Below, piece after piece: positions 1-7,431 of a stretch of DNA of 9,900 nucleotides; the stretch's first letter is position 1, and each line of letters starts with the position of its first letter. The position numbers and the translations under genes are program-made. This DNA is from an uncultured Collinsella sp. (GTDB taxonomy: Bacteria; Actinomycetota; Coriobacteriia; Coriobacteriales; Coriobacteriaceae), in the NCBI GenBank assembly GCA_958453935.1, contig CAUDZT010000076.1, positions 1 to 9,900 on the forward strand. The letters run 5' to 3'. Below the pieces are notes generated by a model. The model was given only the letters and a program-made list of their open reading frames with translations, made no database searches and was not told the DNA's origin.

Positions 1-7
1 CACGAGC

Positions 8-32
8 CGGAGAGCACTTAATGTGCTCTCCG
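8..32. other. Perfect 10-bp hairpin near left edge
   Basis: CGGAGAGCAC (8-17) is fully complementary to GTGCTCTCCG (23-32) around a 5-nt TTAAT loop. No T-run follows on the + strand, and too little sequence precedes it to say what it belongs to. It may be the end of an upstream transcription unit or a structured spacer. Confidence 0.5.
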
Positions 33-117
33 TGCGAGCAGGACTGTCCGAGCAGACGACTTCGCATGCCGCCGGGCAGCCGGGGCCGACATCCCCCAAA
101 GATTTTCAAAAAAGTTG

Positions 118-147
118 TTGACGCGCGCGTAACGACTCGTCTAATAT
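118..147 (+). promoter_or_regulatory. Promoter of the Ile-Ala-Ile tRNA cluster
   Basis: A sigma70-type -35 box TTGACG (118-123) is separated by 18 bp from a TAATAT -10 box (142-147). The -10 ends 14 bp before the first base of tRNA-Ile, a distance typical of stable-RNA promoters. An A/T-rich patch (about 98-117) lies directly upstream and could act as an UP-type element. Both boxes are seen directly; activity is inferred. Confidence 0.75.
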
Positions 148-161
148 ATCCCTTGCGCGAT

Positions 162-238
162 GGACCTGTAGCTCAGTTGGTTAGAGCGTCCGGCTGATAA
201 CCGGGAGGTCACAAGTTCGAATCTTGTCAGGTCCACCA
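162..238 (+). tRNA. tRNA-Ile (anticodon GAU)
   Basis: The 77-nt sequence folds as a full cloverleaf. The acceptor stem is GGACCTG/CAGGTCC, the D-stem GCTC/GAGC and the anticodon loop CTGATAA with anticodon GAT. The T-arm carries TTCGAAT, the discriminator base is A (235) and CCA is encoded (236-238). It is the first gene of a three-tRNA cluster behind the promoter at 118-147. An identical copy lies at 386-462. Confidence 0.97.
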
Positions 239-249
239 CTTTCTTTCGC

Positions 250-294
250 AATAAACACCCCAGCGAGAGCCGAGTCGCCGCTGGGGTGTTTATT
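250..294 (+). terminator. Hairpin between tRNA-Ile and tRNA-Ala (terminator or processing signal)
   Basis: A perfect 16-bp stem runs from 250-265 to 279-294 with a 13-nt loop. Its core CACCCCAGCG/CGCTGGGGTG is GC-rich, and the 3' arm ends in TTTATT, so it resembles a bidirectional intrinsic terminator with an imperfect U-tract. No separate promoter is visible for the downstream tRNA-Ala, so it may be a partial terminator (attenuator) or an RNA-processing site inside one transcript. Confidence 0.6.
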
Positions 295-305
295 ACTGTC
301 TCCGT

Positions 306-381
306 GGGGGTTTAGCTCAGCTGGGAGAGCGCGGGCTTTGCAAGCCTGAGGTCAGGGGTTCGATCCCCCTAACCTCCACCA
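306..381 (+). tRNA. tRNA-Ala (anticodon UGC)
   Basis: A 76-nt cloverleaf. The acceptor stem is GGGGGTT/AACCTCC with one G-U pair, the D-stem GCTC/GAGC, and the anticodon loop TTTGCAA carries TGC. The T-arm AGGGG-TTCGATC-CCCCT is intact, the discriminator is A (378) and CCA is encoded (379-381). It sits between two identical tRNA-Ile genes. The Ile(GAU)/Ala(UGC) pairing is the one usually found in 16S-23S spacers, but no rRNA is visible here. Confidence 0.97.
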
Positions 382-385
382 TGAT

Positions 386-462
386 GGACCTGTAGCTCAG
401 TTGGTTAGAGCGTCCGGCTGATAACCGGGAGGTCACAAGTTCGAATCTTGTCAGGTCCACCA
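386..462 (+). tRNA. tRNA-Ile (anticodon GAU), second identical copy
   Basis: All 77 nt, including the encoded CCA, match the copy at 162-238. The identity extends 3 bp upstream (GAT), giving an 80-bp direct repeat (159-238 and 383-462). It starts only 4 nt after tRNA-Ala, so the two are certainly co-transcribed. A strong terminator follows. Confidence 0.97.
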
Positions 463-473
463 TCAAAACTGTG

Positions 474-506
474 AAGAGCCTTGGGGCGTTGCCTCAGGGC
501 TTTTTT
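474..506 (+). terminator. Intrinsic terminator of the tRNA cluster
   Basis: The left arm (474-487) pairs with the right arm (491-504) around a 3-nt GTT loop, with two G-U pairs. A T6 run (501-506) follows. It lies 12 nt after the last tRNA. Confidence 0.9.
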
Positions 507-534
507 CTTGTCTGCGATAAATCTCATTTTGGTT

Positions 535-564
535 TTGTGTGCTGTGCGAAAGATTGGGTAGTAT
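535..564 (+). promoter_or_regulatory. Candidate promoter of the DUF151 gene
   Basis: TTGTGT (535-540) and TAGTAT (559-564) are spaced by 18 bp, and the start codon lies about 56 bp downstream. The boxes are weaker than those of the tRNA promoter. The preceding terminator makes a new promoter necessary here. Confidence 0.45.
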
Positions 565-620
565 AGCTATTCAATGCGGCGGGCTGCCGCGTGTTAACCG
601 CTACGTACCGGAGGTGTTCC

Positions 621-1121
621 ATGGTTCGTGTCGACATAGAGACCATCGTCATGGCCGCCGGTCCCGTGCCATCGCTTATCGTGCTTCGCGAGCGCTGCAG
701 CAAATCGGACTCGCCCGCGCCGCTGCGTTCCCTTTCCATTCAGACTGGTTCGTTTGAAGCTGCTGCCATCAGCCGCGGCATCGATAGCGGTCGCGCCGAG
801 CGCCCGATTACCCATGACCTGTTGCTCGATACCGTTGACGCCTTGGGCGCCAAGCTCGAGCGCATCGAGATCGTTCGCGCCGAGCCGCCGGTGTTTTACG
901 CGACGATTGTCGTACTGGCCGATGGTGACGAGCGCAAGATCGATGCCCGCCCCAGCGATGCCATCGCCCTTGCCGTGCGCAGCAATGCTCCCATGTTTGT
1001 GGAGGACGACATCATGAATCGCCTGGGCACCGTTTCTACCCATGCCGAGGAAGTCGACGACGAGCAGGAGTTCGAGAAGTTCGACGAGTTCGTCCATACG
1101 CTCTCCCCCGATGACTTCTAA
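621..1121 (+). CDS. Bifunctional nuclease family protein (DUF151)
   Basis: A 166-residue protein of the DUF151/BFN family, named after a plant nuclease with RNase and DNase activity; the role of the bacterial members is poorly defined. Visible family marks are the opening MVRVDIETIVM strand, RPITHDLLLDTVDALGAKLERI at about 61-82 (the usual P-[LI]-THDL segment) and DARPSDAIALAVR at 108-120, the most conserved stretch. The C-terminal tail (143-166) is acidic, as is common in actinobacterial members. The ATG at 621 was chosen because GGAGGT (610-615) lies 5 nt before it; an upstream GTG at 591 has no such site. It is first of three + strand genes; the next start codon directly abuts its stop. 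The family assignment is firm, the enzymatic role is not. Confidence 0.9.
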   Translation: MVRVDIETIVMAAGPVPSLIVLRERCSKSDSPAPLRSLSIQTGSFEAAAISRGIDSGRAERPITHDLLLDTVDALGAKLERIEIVRAEPPVFYATIVVLADGDERKIDARPSDAIALAVRSNAPMFVEDDIMNRLGTVSTHAEEVDDEQEFEKFDEFVHTLSPDDF

Positions 1122-1154
1122 ATGCGGGGCGTCCAGGTTGCGGAGCGTTCGCTG

Positions 1155-1511
1155 ATGGCCGGTGGCATGTCGGCTGAGGCGGCCGCCATCGCGCGTGAAG
1201 CCCAGATGCGCTCGGAAGCATCCGAGGCGGCCCGCCTCGCCTATGTGACACAGGCCCGTACGCTTCGCGAGCGCCGCGGCTCGTTTATCAAGATGGTTGT
1301 CATCTCCGCCCTTGTCGCGGCAATCTGCTCGCGCCTTCGTGGTACAGTTGGTGCGCTTGGGTTTTCGATCTCTACGGGCCTGGTGATCTGGGGCGTGGTC
1401 GACGCGGTAATGCTGACCAGTCAGATCAAGGTGCTCGACAAGCGTGCGGTGGATATGATGCACGCCCGCGACGCTGCCGCCAAGATCGCTGCTGAGGCAC
1501 AAGAACTGTAA
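1155..1511 (+). CDS. Small membrane protein of unknown function
   Basis: I do not recognise a named family. The 118-residue product has an Ala/Glu/Arg-rich helical N-terminus (about 5-42, possibly coiled coil), two predicted membrane segments (about 46-60 and 65-87), and a charged, alanine-rich helical C-terminus. The segments are separated by only a few residues (SRLRG), giving a helical hairpin with both tails probably on the same side. Start choice is uncertain. ATG 1155 has GGAG (1142-1145) 9 nt upstream. An in-frame ATG at 1122 abuts the preceding stop (TAAATG), has no ribosome binding site, and would rely on translational coupling; it would add 11 residues. The tight spacing indicates an operon with the DUF151 gene. 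30 nt separate it from the next gene. Confidence 0.75.
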   Translation: MAGGMSAEAAAIAREAQMRSEASEAARLAYVTQARTLRERRGSFIKMVVISALVAAICSRLRGTVGALGFSISTGLVIWGVVDAVMLTSQIKVLDKRAVDMMHARDAAAKIAAEAQEL

Positions 1512-1541
1512 CGACGCCGGACTCGATGGGAAGGTCTAAAG

Positions 1542-1991
1542 ATGGCACAGGATATGCAGGACGCCGGTAACGTCTCCGCCGAGCTCGACGCCATGGTGTG
1601 CGATCTGATTGGCGCCTTCTTGGACGACCTGGCCGCGGGCGAGAACCCGGGCGTGGTTGTGGCAATTGAGGACGCCGCTTCCAACCGTTATCTGGCCGCA
1701 CTCGACGAAGATGGCGAGGAGGCATGCCTGGAGGCTGCCACCAACTTTATCTCCGAGCACAAGATGGGTCTTAAGGACGAGGGCCTGGGCCGTATCGCCC
1801 GCTATGCCATCGGCTACACCGGCTGCGTCGAGATTGACGGCGGCTATCACGATGCTCTGCTCGTGAGCTTCTTCGAAACCACGCTCGAGAGCGGTTTTTC
1901 GGCATACGTGCTGTATGAGGGCATGGGTGCCGGCGATGGTTTTATGTGGAGCGACCCTGAACCTGCAGGTGAGGAAACCCCTCTTATCTAA
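1542..1991 (+). CDS. Small acidic hypothetical protein
   Basis: A 149-residue acidic, soluble-looking protein without signal peptide or membrane segment; I recognise no family. It opens with a helical stretch (about 10-32, SAELDAMVCDLIGAFLDDL). An alternating hydrophobic pattern follows (about 36-55, GVVVAIEDAASNRYLAALDE), which would suit a beta-hairpin. Later come a helix (about 60-75) and further strands (about 95-130). The ATG at 1542 is supported by GGGAAGG (1528-1534) 7 nt upstream. It is the third gene of the DUF151 group and shares its GC-rich codon use. It may be specific to Coriobacteriia. Confidence 0.8.
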   Translation: MAQDMQDAGNVSAELDAMVCDLIGAFLDDLAAGENPGVVVAIEDAASNRYLAALDEDGEEACLEAATNFISEHKMGLKDEGLGRIARYAIGYTGCVEIDGGYHDALLVSFFETTLESGFSAYVLYEGMGAGDGFMWSDPEPAGEETPLI

Positions 1992-2033
1992 AATCGCTAA
2001 AATAAACGAGTTTTCGGTAAAAGGCTCAATATT

Positions 2034-2061
2034 CCCGCTGAGCGTTGTATCGCTGGGCGGG
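2034..2061. other. Hairpin in the leader region of typA
   Basis: CCCGCTGAGCG (2034-2044) pairs with CGCTGGGCGGG (2051-2061) around a 6-nt TTGTAT loop, with one mismatch and one G-U pair. No T-run follows, so it is a poor terminator. It lies in the 117-bp gap between the acidic protein gene and typA, 47 bp before the typA start. It could be an operator or a leader RNA structure. I see no convincing -35/-10 pair in this gap. Confidence 0.4.
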
Positions 2062-2108
2062 TCGCATACGCGTGCCGTTTGTATATGGATAGAAGATAGG
2101 GGAACTAC

Positions 2109-3947
<1,839 letters not shown>

Positions 3948-3974
3948 GCGCTGGGGCTTATAACCGCCAATAAG

Positions 3975-4009
3975 AAAGGGCGTCGACCGCGATGGTCGGC
4001 GCCCTTTTT
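3975..4009 (+). terminator. Intrinsic terminator of typA
   Basis: A 14-bp stem (3975-3988 with 3994-4007) with one G-U pair and a 5-nt loop, ending in a T5 run (4005-4009). It starts 27 nt after the typA stop. Confidence 0.92.
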
Positions 4010-4036
4010 GGTGCATGGGGATTGAGGCGGCCTACG

Positions 4037-4069
4037 CCACCACAAAGGTGCCTGTCCCCTTTGTGGTGG
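4037..4069. repeat. REP-like palindromic hairpin
   Basis: CCACCACAAAGG (4037-4048) is perfectly complementary to CCTTTGTGGTGG (4058-4069) around a 9-nt loop TGCCTGTCC. It lies between the convergent ends of typA and the bactofilin-like gene, 8 bp from the latter's stop. It has no T-tract on either strand, so it is not a standard intrinsic terminator. The GTGCCTGTCCCC core recalls REP-type elements scattered between genes in several bacteria, some mobilised by REP-associated tyrosine transposases. Membership is inferred, since only one copy is in the window. Confidence 0.55.
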
Positions 4070-4076
4070 TTGGTGG

Positions 4077-5222
4077 TTAGGCGGTGGGAAGGCCTGGCGT
4101 GTTAGCCGGCTGCTGCGGCTTGAGGTGGGCGTTGTGCCAAATGATTTGGATGACGTAGCCGAGCGTGAAGACGAAGGCTACGCCGCTGACAAAGTTGCCC
4201 ATAAGAGGAAGTGCCGTGAGCGCGCCCGCGACGATACCGCCCGCGGCGGCCATGGCGAAGCGGTTTTGGTTGTGTCCGACCATGCGTGCGATCGCGGTAC
4301 CCGTAAATGCCGCCGAGACCAAAGCGATGTCGATGATGCTGCACATGAGGGCTCCGGCGAGCGACAGGCCTGCAATCGAGATGATAAGCAGCAGGACGGC
4401 GGGAGCGATGGCGACCGTGCCCAGAAGGCCACTTACCCACAGTGGCATGGGATGCTGATGGAGCATGCCAGCGGCGCTGGCGGTTGCGCGCGGAAAGACA
4501 AGCTCAAGCAGGATAGCGACAAAGCAGGTGGAAAGCGCTGCGGCAACGATGCCGCCGATCATGTCGTTGACCGTAGAGGTGTTCTCGTTCTCGGTCCGGT
4601 CGATCTTGAGGGCTCCAACCTGAGCGCCCTCGGCCCGCTCGGGGTCCTGTGAGACGTGGGCGTTCACCGTGCCGGTGATGCGGGCGTTTTTACCCAGGAT
4701 GAGCTTGTCGGCCCAGACTTCAACATTGCCATCGACGGTGCCGTCGATGGTAACGGTGTCGCCGGCAAGCGCCGCCGATTTGGCGGAGCCGCGCAGGGCG
4801 ACCGTTTCGCCCGCCGCGTAAAAACAGTTGGCGGTGCTGCCGGTGTTGAGCACGACGTGCTGGCCGGCCACCGTGACGCTGCCATCGATTGCGGTTTTGG
4901 CGATATCGATGGTGCGTGCTGCCAGACGAACGGCGCCGCCTACGGTGCAATCGCGAATCGACAGGTTCTCACCCGCCGCGATAATATCGCGGCCGATGGA
5001 GGCGTCGTCTAGGTTGAGACTTTGGCCGGCCCAGTACAGGTCGCCTTCGATACCGGACGGAGTTGAGTCAACTTCGGTTGCGAGCACGTTTCCCGCGGTG
5101 TCGGTGCCGGCGAACGACACCGTGGGAAGTGCGGTGAGCGCGAGTGCAATCAGCGCGAATAGGATGGTGATGCGGGCCTGCGCTTTGTGGCGCCGGATCG
5201 ACGGTACTTGGTTGCAAGGCAT
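4077..5222 (-). CDS. Bactofilin-like polymer-forming membrane protein
   Basis: A 381-residue exported or membrane protein. A basic N-terminus (R10, R11, K13, R17) and hydrophobic core (about 18-33) form a signal peptide or anchor, with a plausible cleavage after SFA (36-38). Residues about 60-190 form a repeating short-strand pattern (GRDIIAAGENLSI..., GSVTVAGQHVVL, GDTVTIDGTVDGNVEVWADKLIL), as in bactofilin-type beta-solenoids. After an acidic linker (191-219) come about five membrane segments (roughly 221-242, 262-284, 286-312, 322-341, 344-362) and a Pro-rich tail. The product probably places a polymer-forming domain at the envelope. ATG 5222 was chosen because AAGGA lies 6 nt upstream; a TTG at 5270 lacks a site. 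A 9-bp inverted repeat (5235-5259) sits just upstream of the ribosome binding site. The exact function is unknown. Confidence 0.8.
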   Translation of the reverse strand: MPCNQVPSIRRHKAQARITILFALIALALTALPTVSFAGTDTAGNVLATEVDSTPSGIEGDLYWAGQSLNLDDASIGRDIIAAGENLSIRDCTVGGAVRLAARTIDIAKTAIDGSVTVAGQHVVLNTGSTANCFYAAGETVALRGSAKSAALAGDTVTIDGTVDGNVEVWADKLILGKNARITGTVNAHVSQDPERAEGAQVGALKIDRTENENTSTVNDMIGGIVAAALSTCFVAILLELVFPRATASAAGMLHQHPMPLWVSGLLGTVAIAPAVLLLIISIAGLSLAGALMCSIIDIALVSAAFTGTAIARMVGHNQNRFAMAAAGGIVAGALTALPLMGNFVSGVAFVFTLGYVIQIIWHNAHLKPQQPANTPGLPTA

Positions 5223-5234
5223 AGTGAATCCTTC

Positions 5235-5259
5235 GTTAGATACTCGACAGGTATCTAAC
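5235..5259 (-). promoter_or_regulatory. Candidate operator in front of the bactofilin-like gene
   Basis: GTTAGATAC and GTATCTAAC are perfect 9-bp inverted arms separated by 7 bp. The element ends 12 bp before the start codon and directly abuts the AAGGA ribosome binding site. Symmetry and size suit a dimeric repressor site (TetR- or PadR-type by general shape). As RNA it could also fold into a hairpin beside the Shine-Dalgarno. Which regulator reads it cannot be told. Confidence 0.5.
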
Positions 5260-5328
5260 AGGGTACCCAACGCGTGGGCGCTCTAAAAGAACCTCTCGGT
5301 TGCATTTCGAAGGGTCGTGCCGTGCTGT

Positions 5329-6018
5329 TTACTTTTTACGGTGCAAGAAGCGCGCGATATCTTCTTCGGTGGGGCTTTTGATGTCAAAGCGCAGCGAGAG
5401 CCAGCGCAGACCCATGGTCACGACAACGCATACGACCAGCGCGGCAACATTGCTCATGAGGCCGCTCATGACGAGGGCTACATAGCTTGCCGATCCGGCG
5501 ATGGCCGCGATGGCATAGAAGTTGGTGCGTTGGAAAATGCCCGGGACCACGCCCATAAAGCCGTCGCGCAGCATGCCGCCGCCCACGGCGGTGAAAAAGC
5601 CCATCATGATGCACACGGCGGGTGCAAATCCGTAGACCAGCGCCTTGTCCGCGCCGGTGGCCGCATAGATGCCGACCGAGATGATGTCGAGCAGGGGAAT
5701 GAGTTTTTCGGGCTTATCGACGATTGCCGGGAAGATATAGATGATGGCGGCTGTGGCGATGGAGAGCGGTAGTGCCATGGGCTGGTTGAGGATGTAGACG
5801 TTGCCGACCTGGAGCGTCATATCGCGCAAAAGACCGCCGCCCAGACCGCAGACCACCGCGAGCGCGACCGCGCCCACCAGGTCGAGCTTGTGCTCGCGAG
5901 CGACCAGCACGCCCGAGATCGATGCCGCGACAACGGCGAACATCTCGAGCCAAAATGGGATAGCGACCATGGCATCCGAGGCGTGTGAAGTAACAGTCAT
6001 AGCGGCGACGACGGGCAA
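5329..6018 (-). CDS. TRIC/UPF0126 family membrane channel
   Basis: A 229-residue integral membrane protein of the trimeric intracellular cation channel (TRIC, UPF0126) family; bacterial members are potassium-permeable channels. The family's internal duplication is visible: GGGLLRD at 60-66 and GGGMLRD at 146-152, each in a three-helix block, with a seventh hydrophobic helix near 188-205. The C-terminus is charged. Start choice is notable. The ATG at 6000 has no ribosome binding site. An in-frame TTG at 6018 has AAAGGA (complement of 6026-6031) 7 nt upstream and is preferred here. The frame stays open to 6279, but that extension runs through the repeat at 6152-6230 and is not credible. The bactofilin-like gene follows on the same strand after 106 bp; a weak AACC-GAGA-GGTT-CTTTT hairpin (5285-5301) may partly separate them. 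Confidence 0.87.
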   Translation of the reverse strand: MPVVAAMTVTSHASDAMVAIPFWLEMFAVVAASISGVLVAREHKLDLVGAVALAVVCGLGGGLLRDMTLQVGNVYILNQPMALPLSIATAAIIYIFPAIVDKPEKLIPLLDIISVGIYAATGADKALVYGFAPAVCIMMGFFTAVGGGMLRDGFMGVVPGIFQRTNFYAIAAIAGSASYVALVMSGLMSNVAALVVCVVVTMGLRWLSLRFDIKSPTEEDIARFLHRKK

Positions 6019-6151
6019 GATGAGGTCCTTTGATTCTCGGGTTTGAACAATGCCCGTACATAGTACATGGTTGGCGGCGATTGAGACCCTATTGCTCGGC
6101 AAACGGTAGGGACTGGGCGCGGGCGTGGCGTTACTGGAATGCCAGGGGTCC

Positions 6152-6230
6152 AAAACATGTACATCAGCCTCCAAAAACGACATTTTTCGACATCTTTGGA
6201 GGCTGACGTACATGTTTGGATTGGGTTCAC
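6152..6230. repeat. Palindromic repeat, left copy
   Basis: It matches the reverse complement of 7341-7419 at 73 of 79 positions. It is itself a long imperfect palindrome: 6153-6175 pairs with 6195-6217 with one mismatch. The 19-nt loop (6176-6194) holds a direct repeat CGACAT-TTTT-CGACAT. No protein-coding role is apparent, although one - strand frame stays open through it. Confidence 0.85.
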
Positions 6231-6322
6231 AGCATGAGTGAGTTGATTTACTCACATCCGGTATATTTCCCCACTTCAACGGACATAAGAGTTGGATACC
6301 GGCTCAGAGCGAGAGGCCCTCA

Positions 6323-7330
6323 ATGGATACCCCTGTTCTCATTTCGCATAAAACCGCATGGCTTGTCCATCATGCACCCCAGAATTTGGTTCAGTCTCTT
6401 GCGCGGCACGACTACCAGATAGGCGCACAAGGCATCTCCACCCAACAACGCGTTGCGCGCATACGACAGGCACTTATCGACTGCGGCATTCCGTCCGATA
6501 TGCTCAAGACTATCGATATCTCGGTTGTATTCGAATTCGAGCGAATTCGCACCAAAGGCGTCATTTGCCACATTCTTGGACAAAATCTTCCCTACGAGCA
6601 TATTAACGAGTTGACGCCCGGAATCTTCATCACCGACGAAGCCTTCACCTTCGTGCTCGCTGCCGAGTGGATGGATAGGATCGAATATCTCGAATATGGC
6701 TATGAAGTTTGCGGCGATTATCGCATGAGGCTCAATCCCGCCGACCCTTATACCGAGCAACCAGCCACCACCTCCAAGGATGAAATAATCGAACTGCTCG
6801 ATCGGCATCCCGGCAAACCCGGTGCCACACGTGCACGGCTCGCGCTCAGGCATATCTACGATCGCTCGGCCTCGCCTATGGAGACCGCTTCGGCAATCGC
6901 CCTCTCACTCCCAACAAGCGAAGGCGGCGTTGGCATCCGAGGTATCGAACTCAACAAACCACTCGAGATCCCTCAACGTCTCTGGCATTGCGCCAAAGCT
7001 CGAACACTTAAAATCGATGCGCTCGTTACCTACAAGCGCAGGGAGCTCGGTATCGAATATAAGGGCGGTTTTCACGATGAGTTCGAGCGCAAAGGAGCAG
7101 ATGCGGAGCGAGAGGCCGTTCTCTCCCAAATGGGATATCGAATCGTTACGCTCACTTCGGCTCAGTTCGGCAGCCAACTCGCCTTTCACCGCGCCATGAA
7201 CAACATTCGCGAAGCACTCGGCATGCCTCGCTGTACCGACACCGGGCACCAGCGAGAGCAAAACGAACTACGCAAGGCTCTTATCCGCAACTGGAAAGGT
7301 ATGCGAGACGAAGAGGCGCCTTCCGAATAG
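6323..7330 (+). CDS. Protein with C-terminal PD-(D/E)XK (DUF559-like) nuclease domain
   Basis: A 335-residue soluble protein. The C-terminal part (about 225-295) has the shape of a DUF559/VSR-like PD-(D/E)XK nuclease: IDAL with D232, strand LGIEYKG with E245-x-K247, H251, then D260, R263 and GYRIVTLTSAQF (271-282). The N-terminal part (about 1-215), with TKGVICHI (78-84), GIFITDEAFTFVLAAEW (100-116), GYEVCGDYRM (126-135) and SPMETASAIALSLP (184-197), resembles uncharacterised actinobacterial proteins often labelled as AbiEi-antitoxin-like. Enzymatic activity is not proven, and no AbiEii-type toxin partner is present. ATG 6323 has GAGAGG (6311-6316) 6 nt upstream. Base composition is clearly more AT-rich than the neighbours. 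It is a lone gene bracketed by inverted repeats. A defence or DNA-repair role is possible but inferred. Confidence 0.8.
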   Translation: MDTPVLISHKTAWLVHHAPQNLVQSLARHDYQIGAQGISTQQRVARIRQALIDCGIPSDMLKTIDISVVFEFERIRTKGVICHILGQNLPYEHINELTPGIFITDEAFTFVLAAEWMDRIEYLEYGYEVCGDYRMRLNPADPYTEQPATTSKDEIIELLDRHPGKPGATRARLALRHIYDRSASPMETASAIALSLPTSEGGVGIRGIELNKPLEIPQRLWHCAKARTLKIDALVTYKRRELGIEYKGGFHDEFERKGADAEREAVLSQMGYRIVTLTSAQFGSQLAFHRAMNNIREALGMPRCTDTGHQREQNELRKALIRNWKGMRDEEAPSE

Positions 7331-7340
7331 TGCCACTCCC

Positions 7341-7419
7341 GTGAGCTCAATCCAAACGTGTACGTCAGCCTTCAAAGATGTCGAAAAATGTCGGTTTTGG
7401 AGGCTGACGTACATGTTTT
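7341..7419. repeat. Palindromic repeat, right copy
   Basis: This copy is in opposite orientation to 6152-6230, with 6 mismatches over 79 bp. Its arms (about 7354-7376 and 7396-7418) also form a palindrome, with a loop direct repeat ATGTCG-AAAA-ATGTCG. It begins 11 bp after the stop of the nuclease-like gene. A 25-bp tRNA-Ser fragment follows 12 bp beyond its outer end. Confidence 0.85.
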
Positions 7420-7431
7420 TGAGGGAAGGGC

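Larger units (their letters stand above)
6152..7419 (+). mobile_element. Candidate cassette: nuclease-like gene between inverted palindromic repeats
   Basis: Two copies of a 79-bp sequence (6152-6230 and 7341-7419) face each other and bracket exactly one gene. Interior DNA is about 50% GC on hand-counted lines, against about 63% in a counted typA line, which suggests transfer. No transposase or integrase gene lies inside, and I see no target-site duplication outside the repeats. The unit could be a non-autonomous mobile cassette or two independently placed palindromic repeats. The bracketing is seen; mobility is inferred. Confidence 0.4.

Noticed and set aside
594..1502. 302-codon open frame on the - strand
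   Set aside because: Antisense to the DUF151 gene and the small membrane protein gene, with repetitive, non-family composition.
5285..5301. Terminator after the TRIC-family gene
   Set aside because: The stem is only 4 bp (AACC/GGTT) with a short T-run; too weak to list as a feature.
6100..6151. Search for the missing 5' half of a tRNA-Ser gene at the outer side of the left repeat
   Set aside because: Nothing resembling the tRNA-Ser 5' end is present there, so a simple insertion of the cassette into a tRNA-Ser gene is not supported.
6243..6267. Promoter TTGATT ... TATATT ahead of the nuclease-like gene
   Set aside because: The boxes look reasonable, but the spacer is only 13 bp, too short for a standard sigma70 promoter.
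6019..6279. N-terminal extension of the TRIC-family gene through the palindromic repeat
   Set aside because: The extension translates repeat DNA, has no ribosome binding site at its start, and adds residues with no TRIC-family resemblance.
6152..7419. CRISPR array
   Set aside because: Only two copies of the repeat, in opposite orientation and over 1 kb apart, with a gene between; no spacer pattern.
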